64,000 nt of DNA from Gorsachius magnificus (Eukaryota; Chordata; Aves; Pelecaniformes; Ardeidae): assembly GCA_034008185.1 (NCBI GenBank), contig CM067095.1, forward strand, positions 5,502,610 through 5,566,609. Direction: 5' to 3'. The position numbers and the translations under genes are program-made. Below, one piece after another: positions 20,581-33,190 of this stretch; position 1 is the first letter of the stretch; each line of letters opens with the position of its first letter. The notes beneath the pieces are model-generated. The model saw only the letters and a program-made list of their open reading frames with translations, did no database searches and was not told where the DNA came from.

Positions 20581-23500
20581 GTCTTGGCACTGGAATTAGA
20601 AGTAGCAATACTACGCAAGCTACTGTTGCGGTCACCAAATAGACCGGGTCTGAAACAGACTTCACCATTAAAAAAAAGGCGGGTAGGATTTTATTCAGCT
20701 GTTTCATAGAAAGACTCTGGTGGAAATGGAAAGAGAAGGACCAAACGGGCTACGAAGTGTATAACCCTGATTTAATGTCATTACTGCTGTTTGACAATCA
20801 GCAGAGGTGTTATAGGCCCTACGAGAACACAAGGGAAAGAGAAGTGGATTTGGGCAAATACAGGATATATTTTAGAGCTTCCTCCAGCCTGCAGATTTCT
20901 TTTCAACACCACATATATTGCATTTTTCCTTAAAGCAGCCACTGTAGGGGCCAGGGCATTGTATAACAAGAAGAATGGTCAAACACAATTTTAATGTGTC
21001 TAGTAAGGCAGAGTGCAATACTTATATATATCAGAACAAGCAATGTGCCAAAGTGCCTGATGATAAGGAAGAAATGTGTCCTCGATCAAAAAAAAACCCA
21101 GTTTAATGCACACACTGGGAGCAGAGTATTACACAGACACCTCTTTCTCCTGGCCATGTGAATTTAAGGAACCCCTGCTGGTAACTGAGATTCTTTGCAG
21201 ACAATCAGACCAGAAGCAAAATGTTATAAATTCTTAAGGTACTGTATGATGTGAGATACATTCTCACATTTTATACAAAACCGAGAAGGGAAAGATACCA
21301 TGTAAGCATCTGAACTCCCATACAACAAATGCCATTTCAAGCATCATTTATTATGCTGCCTTTCACAGACTTTTACAATCCTCAATATGGTTAGCAATTC
21401 CAGCTGACTCGTAAAGCGGTTTTAAAATTCATCACTGAAAAGAATGTTTATCTCTGTGTTTTCTCCAGTTCGGGAGTAAAATTAGACTCTTAAAACCTGG
21501 GGATGGTGTGTCTTTAATTTTGTTTAGAACAGAAAAAACACATATGAAATTTAATTGAAAAAAAGGAAAGGGAATAGATTATAAGAAATAAAGCCAACCG
21601 CTGGAGAGTACACTAATATTAAATATTAGGTTTCTAAACCAAATATATATAATCCATTTAGGGACTTAATGGTGGTTCTCAGAAGCACATTTATCTACAG
21701 CTTATGGTTCAACAACCAATATTATAACTCCATTTGTCATTGTTAGGCGAGGGGAATGGATGTCAGGGAGGCGAGGGTCAGCAGATGAGGAGGAGCTTGG
21801 AGGAGGCTCAGCTACCATACGTTACAGACGGCGCTTGGAGGGGAAGAGCTCGCCTGCAGATTCCTGGCTCCACACTTGAAGATCTGGTGGCTGCCCTGAA
21901 AACGTCTCCTTACGAAAATATTCCTTTTCTCGTTTTCCTCACGAAGAACAAAGGCAACACATTCAAGCAGGGATTTGCCTTAAATTAGGCTTTATGCCCA
22001 TTTTTCATTCAGCAAGATACTTATACGTGTGCCTAACTAAACGTAGGATTACGCACTTGATTAAAATTAGCGACATGCTTAAACTACTTGATGAATTGGG
22101 TCATTAGATACCTAAGTCAATACGAGATAAGGAGCTCTGGAAATCAAGACAAATTGAAAACTCAAAAATGGATTTTGGTGCTTAGCTTTTGGCACCTACA
22201 TTAATGAATTTACAGTATAGGCAAAGATTTAACTAAATCTCTTGATATTAACACCTACAATGAAATCCCTGCTTTGGAAACTCCTGCTTTTTCCGGCTCT
22301 CCTGGGACAGCGGGGCAGTGAGATGACCAGCTGTGGAACAGCTCTGCCCTCTGCAGCTCCACTCATCTTCAAGTAGCCCCTGAAGCTGCAGAAAAAACTC
22401 CCACCATTGAGAACAGCAGACTAGGAGATGGAATATTTAGGGGAAAAAATATGGAAAGATGCATGGGCTTTCACACTTCTATTTTAGAAAGAGCCAAAAC
22501 AGACTCATGTGGAGGTAGCAGCTACCTGGCAACACGAATGGAGAGCCGCTGGATGAACGACAATTCCGTATCACTTTTACCAGGGTCGCCCAGTTAACAC
22601 CTCGGTATCACCATAAGAACAGGGTGAGGTCTATAGGCAGAGGTAATACTTTATTATTACGCTAAATAGTTGGGTAAACCACACAAATGCCAAGTACACC
22701 AATCTTTCCTGACGAAGCCTCTGCAGTGGCCTTTTCGTAAGGGCTGCGTGCCAGACAGCTTGTCGTTTTGCCCCAGTTCCATCTGCTGGCCAAACACCAG
22801 GCACCCTCTCCCTCCCTCTGCATCCTGCCTTGCTGCACCCCATCAATGAAGGAGGCTGATGTTCCATTTCACACTTGGGATCACTGTGTTATTTTGGTTA
22901 TTCACTGTGTTTCCCCTGTCTTTTCCTTTCTGAAAGGATGCCTGCTGTCAGGGACCCACCACTTCCAAGCAAGCGCTCAGCCTGCCAGCTCCAGGCTTCT
23001 GGATGCAGCCAGCAGCTTGCTGAGGACTCCCAGGCGTGCTTCCTTTCTGTTTTCGCGGGAGGGGAGGGAAGCTGAGCTGGGAGGATGACACAGTAGGAAA
23101 CAGAAGCGTGCTCCTTTCTCTTGAAAGGCTCCAAATCTGCTCTCTCTCCAGCCCCAAAGTACTTCTTGGGCCAATTCTTGGTTGACTGAAATCTTGAAAT
23201 GTCACCAAGAACTGGAGCAAGCCAATCCAACGTGCTTGTTTGAAGTGGTCAAAATTAAGTAAAACATACTCCGCTACAAATAACGCTTGGCTACTTCCAG
23301 CACAAACGCTTTTTGCTATCAATGAAATTTTGAGGAAACTCAGGGCCTTCAGTTAGTGCCATATGTTGGCTATCACTCTACTCCTAGGCTGGGTATTAGT
23401 GGGTTTTTACTACTAACGCCATCAATAACAGCAACTGAATTAGCTGTACGAGTCACAAATCCATCCTCTGAGTGGTATGACCAAATTCTTTCACATAATT

Positions 23501-23704
23501 TGCCTGAGTGACAGAAAAATATGTTGCTAGTGTAAAACAAGTCTGGAGACTTAAAATGCTTTTAATTCTGCAAAAAAATAACGCAGAGCTTCTTCTGGAC
23601 TTCAGAGAGCTTTGACTCAAGACCTCACTTCAGAAAAGTGCTTACTTTTGATGTCTAACTTGAACTGAAATCAGTTTTGCTGAATGAAACCTGTAAACTT
23701 TTTT
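20581..23704. other. Non-coding stretch, no recognised element
   Basis: Mostly AT-rich single-copy sequence. It includes two abutting small palindromes at 21613-21640 (CTAATATT/AATATTAG, then GGTTT/AAACC). A CTCF-like match near 22780 is listed separately. No exon or transposon is supported. Confidence 0.4.
22776..22789 (-). promoter_or_regulatory. CTCF-like motif, reverse orientation, imperfect
   Basis: On the minus strand this reads CCAGCAGATGGAAC, matching the CTCF core at 13 of 14 positions. The mismatch is in the important GGC (here GGA), which lowers the likelihood of binding. Its orientation is opposite to the site at 2256. Confidence 0.2.
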
Positions 23705-24055
23705 TTTTTTTAACAGCAAACACAAGGAAGCAGTTTTTCCACATGACATGTCATTAAATTGTGGAATTCACCACCACAGGATGTTGCGGAGGCCAAAAAT
23801 ATAAATGAGTTCAAAAAAAGATTAGACAAATTCACGGGGGATAAGTCCACCAGTGGCAATTAAACACAATGGTCTGGATACGACCTCTGGCTCAGGAAGT
23901 TCCTAAAGTGCCGATTGCCAGACGCGGGGAGGATAAGACCAGGGAAAGGTTCACCCTGTACAATCCTGTTTCTTATATTCCTTCCTGAGCATCTCCTGTT
24001 GACCACTGATGGAGCAGGGATTTCTGTGCTAGACAAACTGTCCCCATATGGTAAT
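23705..24055 (+). repeat. Old CR1 LINE 3' end
   Basis: The segment follows the conserved CR1 3' region in order: an AGGAAGCAGTTTTTCC part, then GTGGAATTCACCACCACAGG, GAGTTCAAAAAAAGATTAGA, GATAAGTCCACCAGTGGC, and a terminal CTAGACAAACTG part corresponding to the CTAGATGGACCA end seen in reptile CR1s. No open reading frame remains. It resembles older amniote CR1 families more than the young chicken subfamilies. Confidence 0.8.
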
Positions 24056-27000
24056 TCCTCTGATCCTCACAACGTTTGGATCTGAACAAAGCTCTGAGAT
24101 TTGTTGCAAAGCAGGGAATTTGGTAACATGCAGAACGCTGGTTTTTTCACATCTTGAAAAGTTTTCCACGATTCTCAACAAAACCCAAGCTTTACTAATC
24201 GTTTCAGTGACAAAATACCTCGCACTCCTTGCCAACCCCATTTAAAAAGGAGATCCGAAGAAGATATTAAACGTAACAGAATAAATTGTTTATTCCTATT
24301 GGTATCATGCAGCTGAAGAATTATTGTTTTATTCTTTCGATCAAATTCTGGTCAAACAGCTGAACATATTCAGCAGAGTTATTTGACTCATATTCCTTTA
24401 AGTAATTTAAACAATGCTGTGTCCAAATGTCTTGCAAAAGTAGAATTATTATGGCATTTTATGCAGGAGGAGTTTGCTTCCGTGGGGTGCCGAAGTACAG
24501 GGACATAACTGAGGTCTAGATCTCCTTCTCAGACTTATTTACAGTGCAGTTCTTACGGCTTATGATTGTTGGTGCATTCTTTGAAGCCCATCTCTAAGTG
24601 TAATTCTGTGAGAAACTTGGTGTTCGATGAAACAGAAAATGATAAATTTCTAGCACTGTGAAGCTTAAAAACGCGATCTAAATGCATTCCCTCATCCCCC
24701 AAAGGCTGGAGTAAGGCAGAGAAAAAGACCTCATTTAAGAAAAAAGAGCTCCCCCTTAAAACCAAAACATTTTCTGAGACCCATGGTATTTGGTGACGTG
24801 CGTCAAATCTATTTATTAGACACAACCGAGTCCCAAATTGCAAGCACCCAGAGGTAGCTTAAATTTATGAAATTTCTGCAAGCTCCAAAATAGCACCAGT
24901 TCTTCATCGAGTTCTTTAGTCTCATATCTCAATTACAGAGCATGACACAGATTTGGAATTAACCTGTATGAGTTTGTCGTAAACCATAACGAAAATGAGG
25001 TGAGCAGAAACCCTTGGTTAACCATTAACATGTAATTAATTAAATAGCCTAATTCACAATGACATCCTGTCTATATACAAATTTCCACTGGTTTAAAAAA
25101 CAATTTTGCTAACGCGTGGCAAAACTCACATCAGTTGTTTCAAATTCAATTTGATTTAAGCCTAGTCAAATTTAAATTAAGATCAAGATAAATCTATTTA
25201 ATCCTGGTTTAAAAAGAAAGAAGAACGTCCATGCTGGGTTTTGCATAGCTTAAGCTGAATGATTTAAATCATGTCCTTAGTTACTCACTAGTACAACTGT
25301 GAATACAAACAACGCCTAGGTCAGTAAGTTTTTTACTTCTTAGCCCTTGTAAAATTAATTCTTAGAAAAGACTAAAAAAAAAAAAAATGCTCATTTGTGC
25401 CTTTCTTGTCACCTTGTGCTGTACAAAGAACTTCCAAAATATTTATTTAACAGTATGTGTATAAACCTACTGAGATTTTATCCACTGTGTTTCTAACATA
25501 AGAGACTTCAGCAGTAGAAACTCTAAACAGCTGGAGTACAAGTATTTTTTTCTTTCAAGCTTTCTGTCTGACGATCCTTCGTGGACATGTAATTTCATGG
25601 ATTCCCTAGGTCCCTAAGAGACATTGTCCCTGGACACTGCACGGCTAGATGTCCAGCAGAAAACCACCAAGACGTACAGAACAGACCAACCCCCTAACCT
25701 CCCCAGCCTTCAGCCTTCTTCATAAATCACACAAACGTACATAAGCCTCTTTTCCTTTTTGAAGCTACCACCTATAGACAACACAAACATTTGCTTCTTT
25801 CCATTTCTATTAGTTACAAATTTTGCAAAATTAAAGAAAAGGCATGAGCGGGACTCGAGTACTGAAGCCATTTTGAAGCCAAGCATCAAGATGAATGCTA
25901 ACACAGCATCGAGTTCCACGCCATCAGCATATTCTTTAAAGAGATCTAAATTATTTTTCAGTGCCGTTTTATTCAATTTGTTGCATCAGACTTAGCTGTT
26001 TTCAGGTTAGACAGCAGCAGCCATTTGGTAATTGAGCACCTCCTTAATTTCAATCAGAGCTATGCTATGCTAATGTAATTCTAGCCCTTTTAGTTTCTGT
26101 TGTCTTTCCCTAATTTGCTTTTTGTCTTTTAGTCTTATGAAAAGTCCGTAAGTGATGGCGTTAACATTTCTTCTCATCCCCATCAGCTGGCAACAGATTG
26201 GAAACTGTGATTGCTGAGTTACCCATCCGGAGCTCAAAAGCATCTGGAATCAGTGTAGTGACCCCAGCAAAATCCAAAGCGGTCCCCACTTCCAAACTTT
26301 TTCCCTTTGCTCTACTTTTTTCTTATCCCCTTGCTGCGTACTTTTCTCATATTTATCTGGAGGCGTTGGGAAGGCAGGAAGAGGGTTCTTTGGTGATTTT
26401 TTAGGAAAGGTTTTGTTTCCAACCTATGGCAGCTTCTATTAGGAGGAAAACAAAGAGAATGAGCAGATCCTGTTGTGGTGACGTAAAGCCTAAGAGATAT
26501 TTCAGGGTCACCAGCTATCTTATATAGACAACATCTGGCAAAACCATCCAGCAGCAATATGGATACCAGCCCCAGGAAATACTGGTATGCATGGCCAGAA
26601 AAAAATACAGTATTCCGGGTTTAATTTTAAAAAAAGTCCTTTTTCGTCAAGAAGAAAAAAGTGACACATCCACAAACAGCAGCGGAGACTCGCCGGCGCA
26701 GGCAGTGATAGATGAGGACTTTTGCTCACTCTCAGATGCATGGAAGAGAATAGTTTTTTGTGTTAAGAGTTCATTATAGCTTCAGCCCTCCTACTGCACC
26801 GTTTCCTCTGAAATCAGGGGCAAGATTAAATCTGTTGTAGCAGAGCGCTCCGTAATGGCTCTGACAGACGTTGTTTTTCCTCGGCCTCACATCTGGGAGT
26901 TAACCAGCAGAGCACTCGAAACCAACCAGGTCAGCTCTTTAGTTGAGTTTCGTGTCTAATCAGCCAGGAAGGCTGAGGCCTCAGGTCACACATGGAAATC

Positions 27001-29560
27001 ACTAGAGCTATTTAAGTCGCCAGAGGTTATTAATAAATCTCCCACTATTTCCTTAAGTAAATAATTGGAGGCCCATCTTTCAAACAAGTTATGTCTGGCC
27101 ATGTTATGGTACCAATTTTATCCTTCCTTTTTTCCCCTCACCAAGCAGGAAGAACAAATCTCTGGTGACAACAATGGCAAAACTGTGAATTATAAACATC
27201 CATGTGTCTCTCATTTGAATGCCTCCTCGAGTTTCCTTGACAGCTGGGGGAGAGAGAGGCTCTTAGTCTTTCCACCAGAGCCACCGAAACCGCTCTCGCG
27301 CCAGCGGACTTTGGGGGAAAGCCGCTCGGCTCTGGCTGCCGGGTGAAACACGAGCCAGGCGCTCCCCATGAGGTGCTGTTAAGTAGCCGAGTTCAAGTCC
27401 TTCTGGGCTGCCACGACGGTAACGAGGGGAAAAGCCTGACCGTGAAACATGGCCAGAGCCAGGGCTCGGGGGTTTCTGGAAAGGAAGGAAAGTGCTGAGG
27501 GAGAGATGGGGTTAGCGATGCCGCATCCTCCCTGCAAGCCACGCACAGGCATGGGGCTTAACCGAGCGCACAGGACCACATCCAGGCCTGACGTGCACAG
27601 GTCCTGTGAGATCCACCACCACTTGTCGCGAGGCCAAATTCAGCCACAGCCACAAATAACAAGCCCTGGCTTACCAGAGACCCAATCCGTCCTGCCTCTC
27701 TTACTCTTTCAACTTCGGAAATAACAGACGACTTTGTTTTCACTGTCATTGCACTAACTAAAGTAGATACGCATGTGCTTACGTGTGGAGAAATTAATAC
27801 CAGCCCTGGCCACTGCCCATCGCCAAAACTGCATCGTAGCGGCAATCCTCCGCCTGTGCGACCTGCGGGGAAAGCCGGGGTAAGCACCGAGAGGGTCCTG
27901 CGCTGCCTCCAGCTGCGGGCCGTCCTCGCAGCAGGACGTTTCACATCCCTCCTGCTTACTCCGACTCAGACAGACAAATACAACAAGAGATGGCTCCTGC
28001 CTGCCCCTCCTGCCCCTGCGTACGCCAAGCCACCACCCCAAGCTCCTCACAGGTCTCAGCGATATTTATGGCAGCTGTGATAACCCCAGCACATCTTCTA
28101 GCTGCCAGATCACTTCCAGTGCTGCACTGAGTTACGAGTTGTCTTTGTTTGAACTTCCTTCAAGATGACGCAGAGTCTGAGACATTAGGAATACAGAATG
28201 GGTGCTTTAAACGAAGCAAAAGTCTATGTGCAAACATATATCTTGTGCACATACGTGTACACAGATATACCCACTCCTTCACAACAAATAATCTGAAGTT
28301 TGCCTCTAAACAAAGAACACCAGCTCCGTCCTTCAAATCATGTCAGCAAAAGGGTGGGTTACTAACCATTACAACCTTCACGTGTATGGAAGTATTTTTG
28401 ATTTGCAATAAAGACATTTTTTTTTTCATTTTTCAGAAAATGGAGGATCTGCTCCCTCTCATGACAATACGGTTTTATTTGTGATCTAAAAAATTTTCAT
28501 ACTTGAATCACATCTTCTTTCTTTCTTTACCTCACTCTGGCAAAGATTAATGCCTTGAACCTAAAGAAGAGTCTTTCAGAAGGAAGATTCTCCTCACATG
28601 ATCATTGCTTTGCGGCATTTCTAACAGGGGCTATCGACTTAATTAACTATTAACTTGAGGTCTGAATCTCCCAACGGAAAGCAAATTTGAGCTGTAGCTA
28701 GGTACTGCTTCAGCCAAGCAGTGTCTTTCGAGCAAGCGATACTGAAGCATAATCCTCCCATGCCTGCAAATAGGTGGAGGAAAAATGCAGCCCTACCTCT
28801 CTGGGGCACGATCAAGCCGCAGGAGATGCACGGCACAGCTGGACCCGAGTCCCAGGACAGGCTGACGGGTATCTCAGGCCACCAGCAGCACAGCTTTGTT
28901 CAAAAAGCGACATATTGAGCCCGTGTGCGTATGAACGTGTGGGTGGGGGAGGATGGGGAGAGGTGGAGGTGGTGCAGCGCTCTGGCACCCGGGCTGTCGC
29001 CCAGGCATCACTGATGTGGGCACTGGCGGGAGCTGCTTGCCAATCCTTCTGGCAGAAGAAAAATTGCTACAGATGGCAACTGCCAGCAGGGAACGAACAG
29101 CAAAAACAGAGGAATTCATGACAGAAATTATGGAGAGAAAGAGAAAAAAGCATTTCCAATGTACTCATTTCATCTTTTCCCTGTTACCAAGTGGCCAAAT
29201 GAACCGCTCCACTAAAGCTGAGGGTGGAACTCACTGCAGGGCAGCTATCAGAGCCAGTGGAGCTCCTTCAATTAAAAATCCACCGCGCAGCGCGCTTACG
29301 CAGACGGTGTACGCACGCATAATATGCATATTTGCTTGAGAAGATTTGGGTGTGCAAAATGAGGGACATTATTTATGCACGTACATGTTTTTGAGGCTGT
29401 GGCTTAAGAACTAGGCTGAAGACAAGCAAAATCTGGGGAATTTGCACATCTTTCCTTTCTGTGTGACAGAAGGTGCCAGATGAAGATATTTGCTGTCCTA
29501 TTCACTTAAGAGAGCAAAAGTAGGGAGCGGGAAAGAAAAAAAAAAAAGAAAAAAAATGCA
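24056..29560. other. Non-coding stretch, motif-rich single-copy sequence
   Basis: AT-rich throughout, with a TAATTAATTA homeodomain pair at 25033-25042. The part at 25800-26230 is single-copy with octamer-like ATGCTAAT and several TAAT cores. A GC-richer part lies at about 27280-27960. No exon with splice sites, RNA gene or clear transposon was recognised. Confidence 0.4.
25033..25042. promoter_or_regulatory. P2-type paired homeodomain site
   Basis: TAATTAATTA fits the TAAT-N2-ATTA arrangement bound by paired-class homeodomain dimers. It lies in very AT-rich DNA where chance matches are frequent. Confidence 0.15.
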
Positions 29561-32500
29561 GCAAGCAGGAACACTTAAAATGAGTTACTATGTCTGGTCA
29601 CTCAATCCTTTAAGCCCTGCCAACACTTTTCTGTGATTAGTTAGTAAATCTGACAAGGCCTGCGTTTGTTCACAGCTTAGTGACAGAACTGTATTGATAA
29701 AGCAATATCCAAGCCTGGGGAAAGAAAGCCCACAATCTCATTTTACTTTCTCAAGTCTTTATTGCACAAAGGTGTATTTCCTGGATGAATTCATTTTCCT
29801 GAAACTAAAGTTTGAATTTTCTGAGAGTGCAGCTCTTACATCATTGCTTAATAATTATTTATCGACTGGGTAGACATTAAACACGGGAGAGGAAAAACAT
29901 GTCACATGTTTATTTGTACAGATTTCTAACTTGATGATGCAGGGACATTGTTCGGAGTTCATGAGAGACAGAACAACGGTAGCTGTGGGGATTGTCATTT
30001 TCCTGTCCCCCAGAGATACCCCATGCTTTCCTGTTCCCTGTGCCCCCACTCATCCCGAGCTCCTTAGAACCCTCCTCCATCTCCCTTGGAGGTTTGTGTC
30101 ACGGCCGTCACATCCTGGATGAGACCGCTGATGAGGTCCCTTGAGGACCCATTAGTGCTGCTCATAAATTAGCCAGATGGGGTTTGCCTTGACCGAGCTG
30201 CAGCGGGTTGGGTCTGGAGGGAAACCCAGGGCTCCCACCCCATGCAGAGGGAACTAACTATATTTTCAAAGATTAGGAGCACTGTGATATGAAAAAAGTA
30301 GGACGGGACAGGATTAAACACAGAGATGATTTCATGTTAAAACCACATATATTACTGAAGCCTAATTGCAGCATTTCACATCCAGTTGAATTTTATGAGC
30401 TTGATGAATCCAGAGTGTCAATAAAGAAGTGGAAGTGTGGGATTGTTCCACGATTTCAAACCAAAATGAGGGGAAATGGGTTCAGTAGCAACCTCTGGAT
30501 ACAGACACCAGCAGAGAGCAAGCAGTGCAACAGCTTTGCTCCACAAGGTTGGAGAAGGTGCCAAAAGCTTATTCCTGCGTGCTCCTGCTTGAGATTGCAT
30601 AGCTTGAAGAGATCTAACGGTCACTGCTGAAGCTGGCAGTTGACAGAAATTGTTGAAAAAACTCTATTTGTTGGTCTTCCATTTACTGTTTCTCTTTCCT
30701 GTGGGTAGTGGAAATTGGCAGACACAAGCCAGTGAAGATGTGGAACATCATCACCAAAACGTGGAGTGATAGGGAAAGTCCCTTTATCATTTAAGTTAAA
30801 CTGTCATCAGCTATCAATGAATCATATCTCAAAAGCCTATCCTAGGCTTCCCTGGCATTACAAATCCAGAGAGTCCTCTGGGCTCTTCTGCAATCACTAT
30901 TGATTATGACTTTAAAAACCAAAGAAGTCCTCCTCGCTAACAATAAAAAAGTCACTTGTTCTAAACACAAAAGAAAGCATTTTTCAAAAACGAGCTGAAA
31001 AAAGGTACACGCATATCTTCAAAGGCTATTTTCATTATTGTAGGCATGCACATGTTAAGTTTTCTAAAATTTATGAAGAGTAAGTGGGAGAAATTATAAC
31101 TACCTGAAAAAATAGGCTGTGCTAGGAGGAGGCTAATAAAGTGTATATAATTCAAGGGGTGGTGTGTTTTTTACTAATAACTTATGACAACATAGTCCCT
31201 AGAAAACCCATAGAAAATTCTTTTGCTGTGGGGGAAGGATGTCTCACAGAAGTGTAGGTGGTGTCCAGGGGACTGATCGCAGAACCTGGAACCACAGAAT
31301 CCTGAGATCCAAGCATCACGTTCGTGTGGCTTCATTCTTCACCTGGCAGAGTGCATCGTAACAACTCCTGCTTATTCACCAGCATTGTATTAATAAGGGA
31401 ACTAGTAAGAACCTACAGATGTTACAGGTGCTTTGAAAGGATTAGTTCACGTACCAACGACTTCCTCTAAGTGTACATTCACAGAAACGATTTGAGGTGT
31501 TCACAGTGAGTGCTGCGATGTGGCAGAGCTCAGCACAGCTCTCCCTCCCCAGGTCTTGCTTCCCGGGGGCAGATCCCCTTCTGGCTGACTGCTGAGAATT
31601 GCTGACACCGTCCAGGGAGGAGCCCTGCTCAGACAGTGTTTGCTGGGAGAGGGGTCCCCGCACGCTGGAGACATGACTCAGCTGTGCCGAGGTGCCACAG
31701 CTCTTGCTTAAGCCAAGTGGGGTTGCAGTCCTGCAATTCTCATTTTGACTGTAAACAAAGAGCCTGGCCCTCTGTGGTAAGGATCTGGGGATGACTTATT
31801 GTTAGAGCTGGGTGTTGGAAATTATTGCTGTGGCAACACTTTGTTCTGCATCAAATGCCATTTCATAACATAATCATCTCAACCCCACCACAAACATGGA
31901 TGATGCTCTATTCAGGAGAGCTTTTAACAGTTTGTCAAATGATGTTTTACAACTGAGTTACCTCCAGTCTAGTCTGCTGTTTCATGTGCTGCTGGGTTGG
32001 ACAGAACGAAAGAGAAAGAAAGAAAAATTAAGCTGGTATGTAAACAGTATGTAGCAGCACAGTGGCACTAAAACCAGTGCATGCTTTCACCATTGCAGCC
32101 ATTTCTGAACAATATAAATCAGAACCTCCTCATTACCAGCTTTTCAAAACCCCTCCAGATTTTAAATTGTGTTTCTTTTCTTGAAGGAATTCACCAGTAT
32201 GGTACAAGACTCAATATTCTTGCTTTTTCAAGGTTCCAAGAATGCAGATTCTTGGAAGTGAAACATCTGGTTTCATCAAAGACTTGCCATATGGCTCTGG
32301 ACACAAATCTCAGAATCACAATTTCTAAGAAAAAAAAAAAAGGCAAAGTAATTTCATGTCCCTGAATTTCCAGATATGCTTCTTGAAACCTCTCTGGCCC
32401 AGTTTTCAGAGGAGCTGAGCATTTGCAAACCCTCCTACGGTCACGGCAGTATTGAGTGCTCCACAACTTTTACATTGGGTATTTCAGAGGACAGTTCTTG

Positions 32501-33004
32501 AAAATCCTTCTCTGTACCTCACTTGTGTCATCTGTTTCATGGCAACATCAGAGATATGAGATTTACTACAGTATTAATACCTAAGAAACACTTTGCAACT
32601 GCAGGTTGGAAGAAGCTCTATGCTTTAAAAACCTGGAACTGCTGAATACTGTCATGCTTCCACTGCTTACAGCAGAAGCAAAACTAACCCCACAGATGAT
32701 GACCTGCTCTACAGTTGTAAATCCCTCTCCATAACCCGTGGTTGCAAGTACAGTTTGATGGAGTGACAACTAAGGTGGGATGTTTATTTGAAGTGCGCAG
32801 ATGATGGGAGTAAGACAAGATGAAATGAAGAACAGGCCAGTTTAGGCTCTGCTGGTCTCACCCGTATTTATGTTCAGGCCACCCAATGCTGTTCTGGCTC
32901 CACAAGAGAATGCAACATGAATACAAATACAGTTTCTGTTCTGTGTTACCTCACAGGGCCACAGTAGGTATGAACTGACCTTTAGTTTAAGCGAGAACCA
33001 GGCT
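29561..33004. other. Non-coding stretch, possible regulatory blocks
   Basis: Sequence at about 29580-29880 and 30100-30450 is single-copy, with TAAT, FOX-like and octamer-like words. No splice-supported exon, RNA gene or repeat is recognised. Confidence 0.35.
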
Positions 33005-33190
33005 TTGCATGTAGAAGAGCTGTCTGTCTGACTGTGAGAGCTATTAGGCTCTGGAACGATTTCCTAAGGGGGGCTGAAGAAACTGTCGTTCGGTACACTT
33101 AGGGCTGAATTGGACAAGAACTGGAAACTACTGTCTTGTCAGCAGGATGGAGGAAGTGACCTAACACATGTTCCCAACTAATTTCTATGA
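33005..33190 (+). repeat. CR1 LINE 3' end, complete to its tail
   Basis: It contains GAGAGCTATTAGGCTCTGGA and GATTTCCTAAGGGGGGCTG, corresponding to the CR1 text around the conserved 'ggctctggaacgatttcc' block. It then continues through GCTGAATTGGACAAG and ends TTCCCAACTAATTTCTATGA, the expected CR1 3' terminus. It is diverged and non-coding. Confidence 0.75.
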
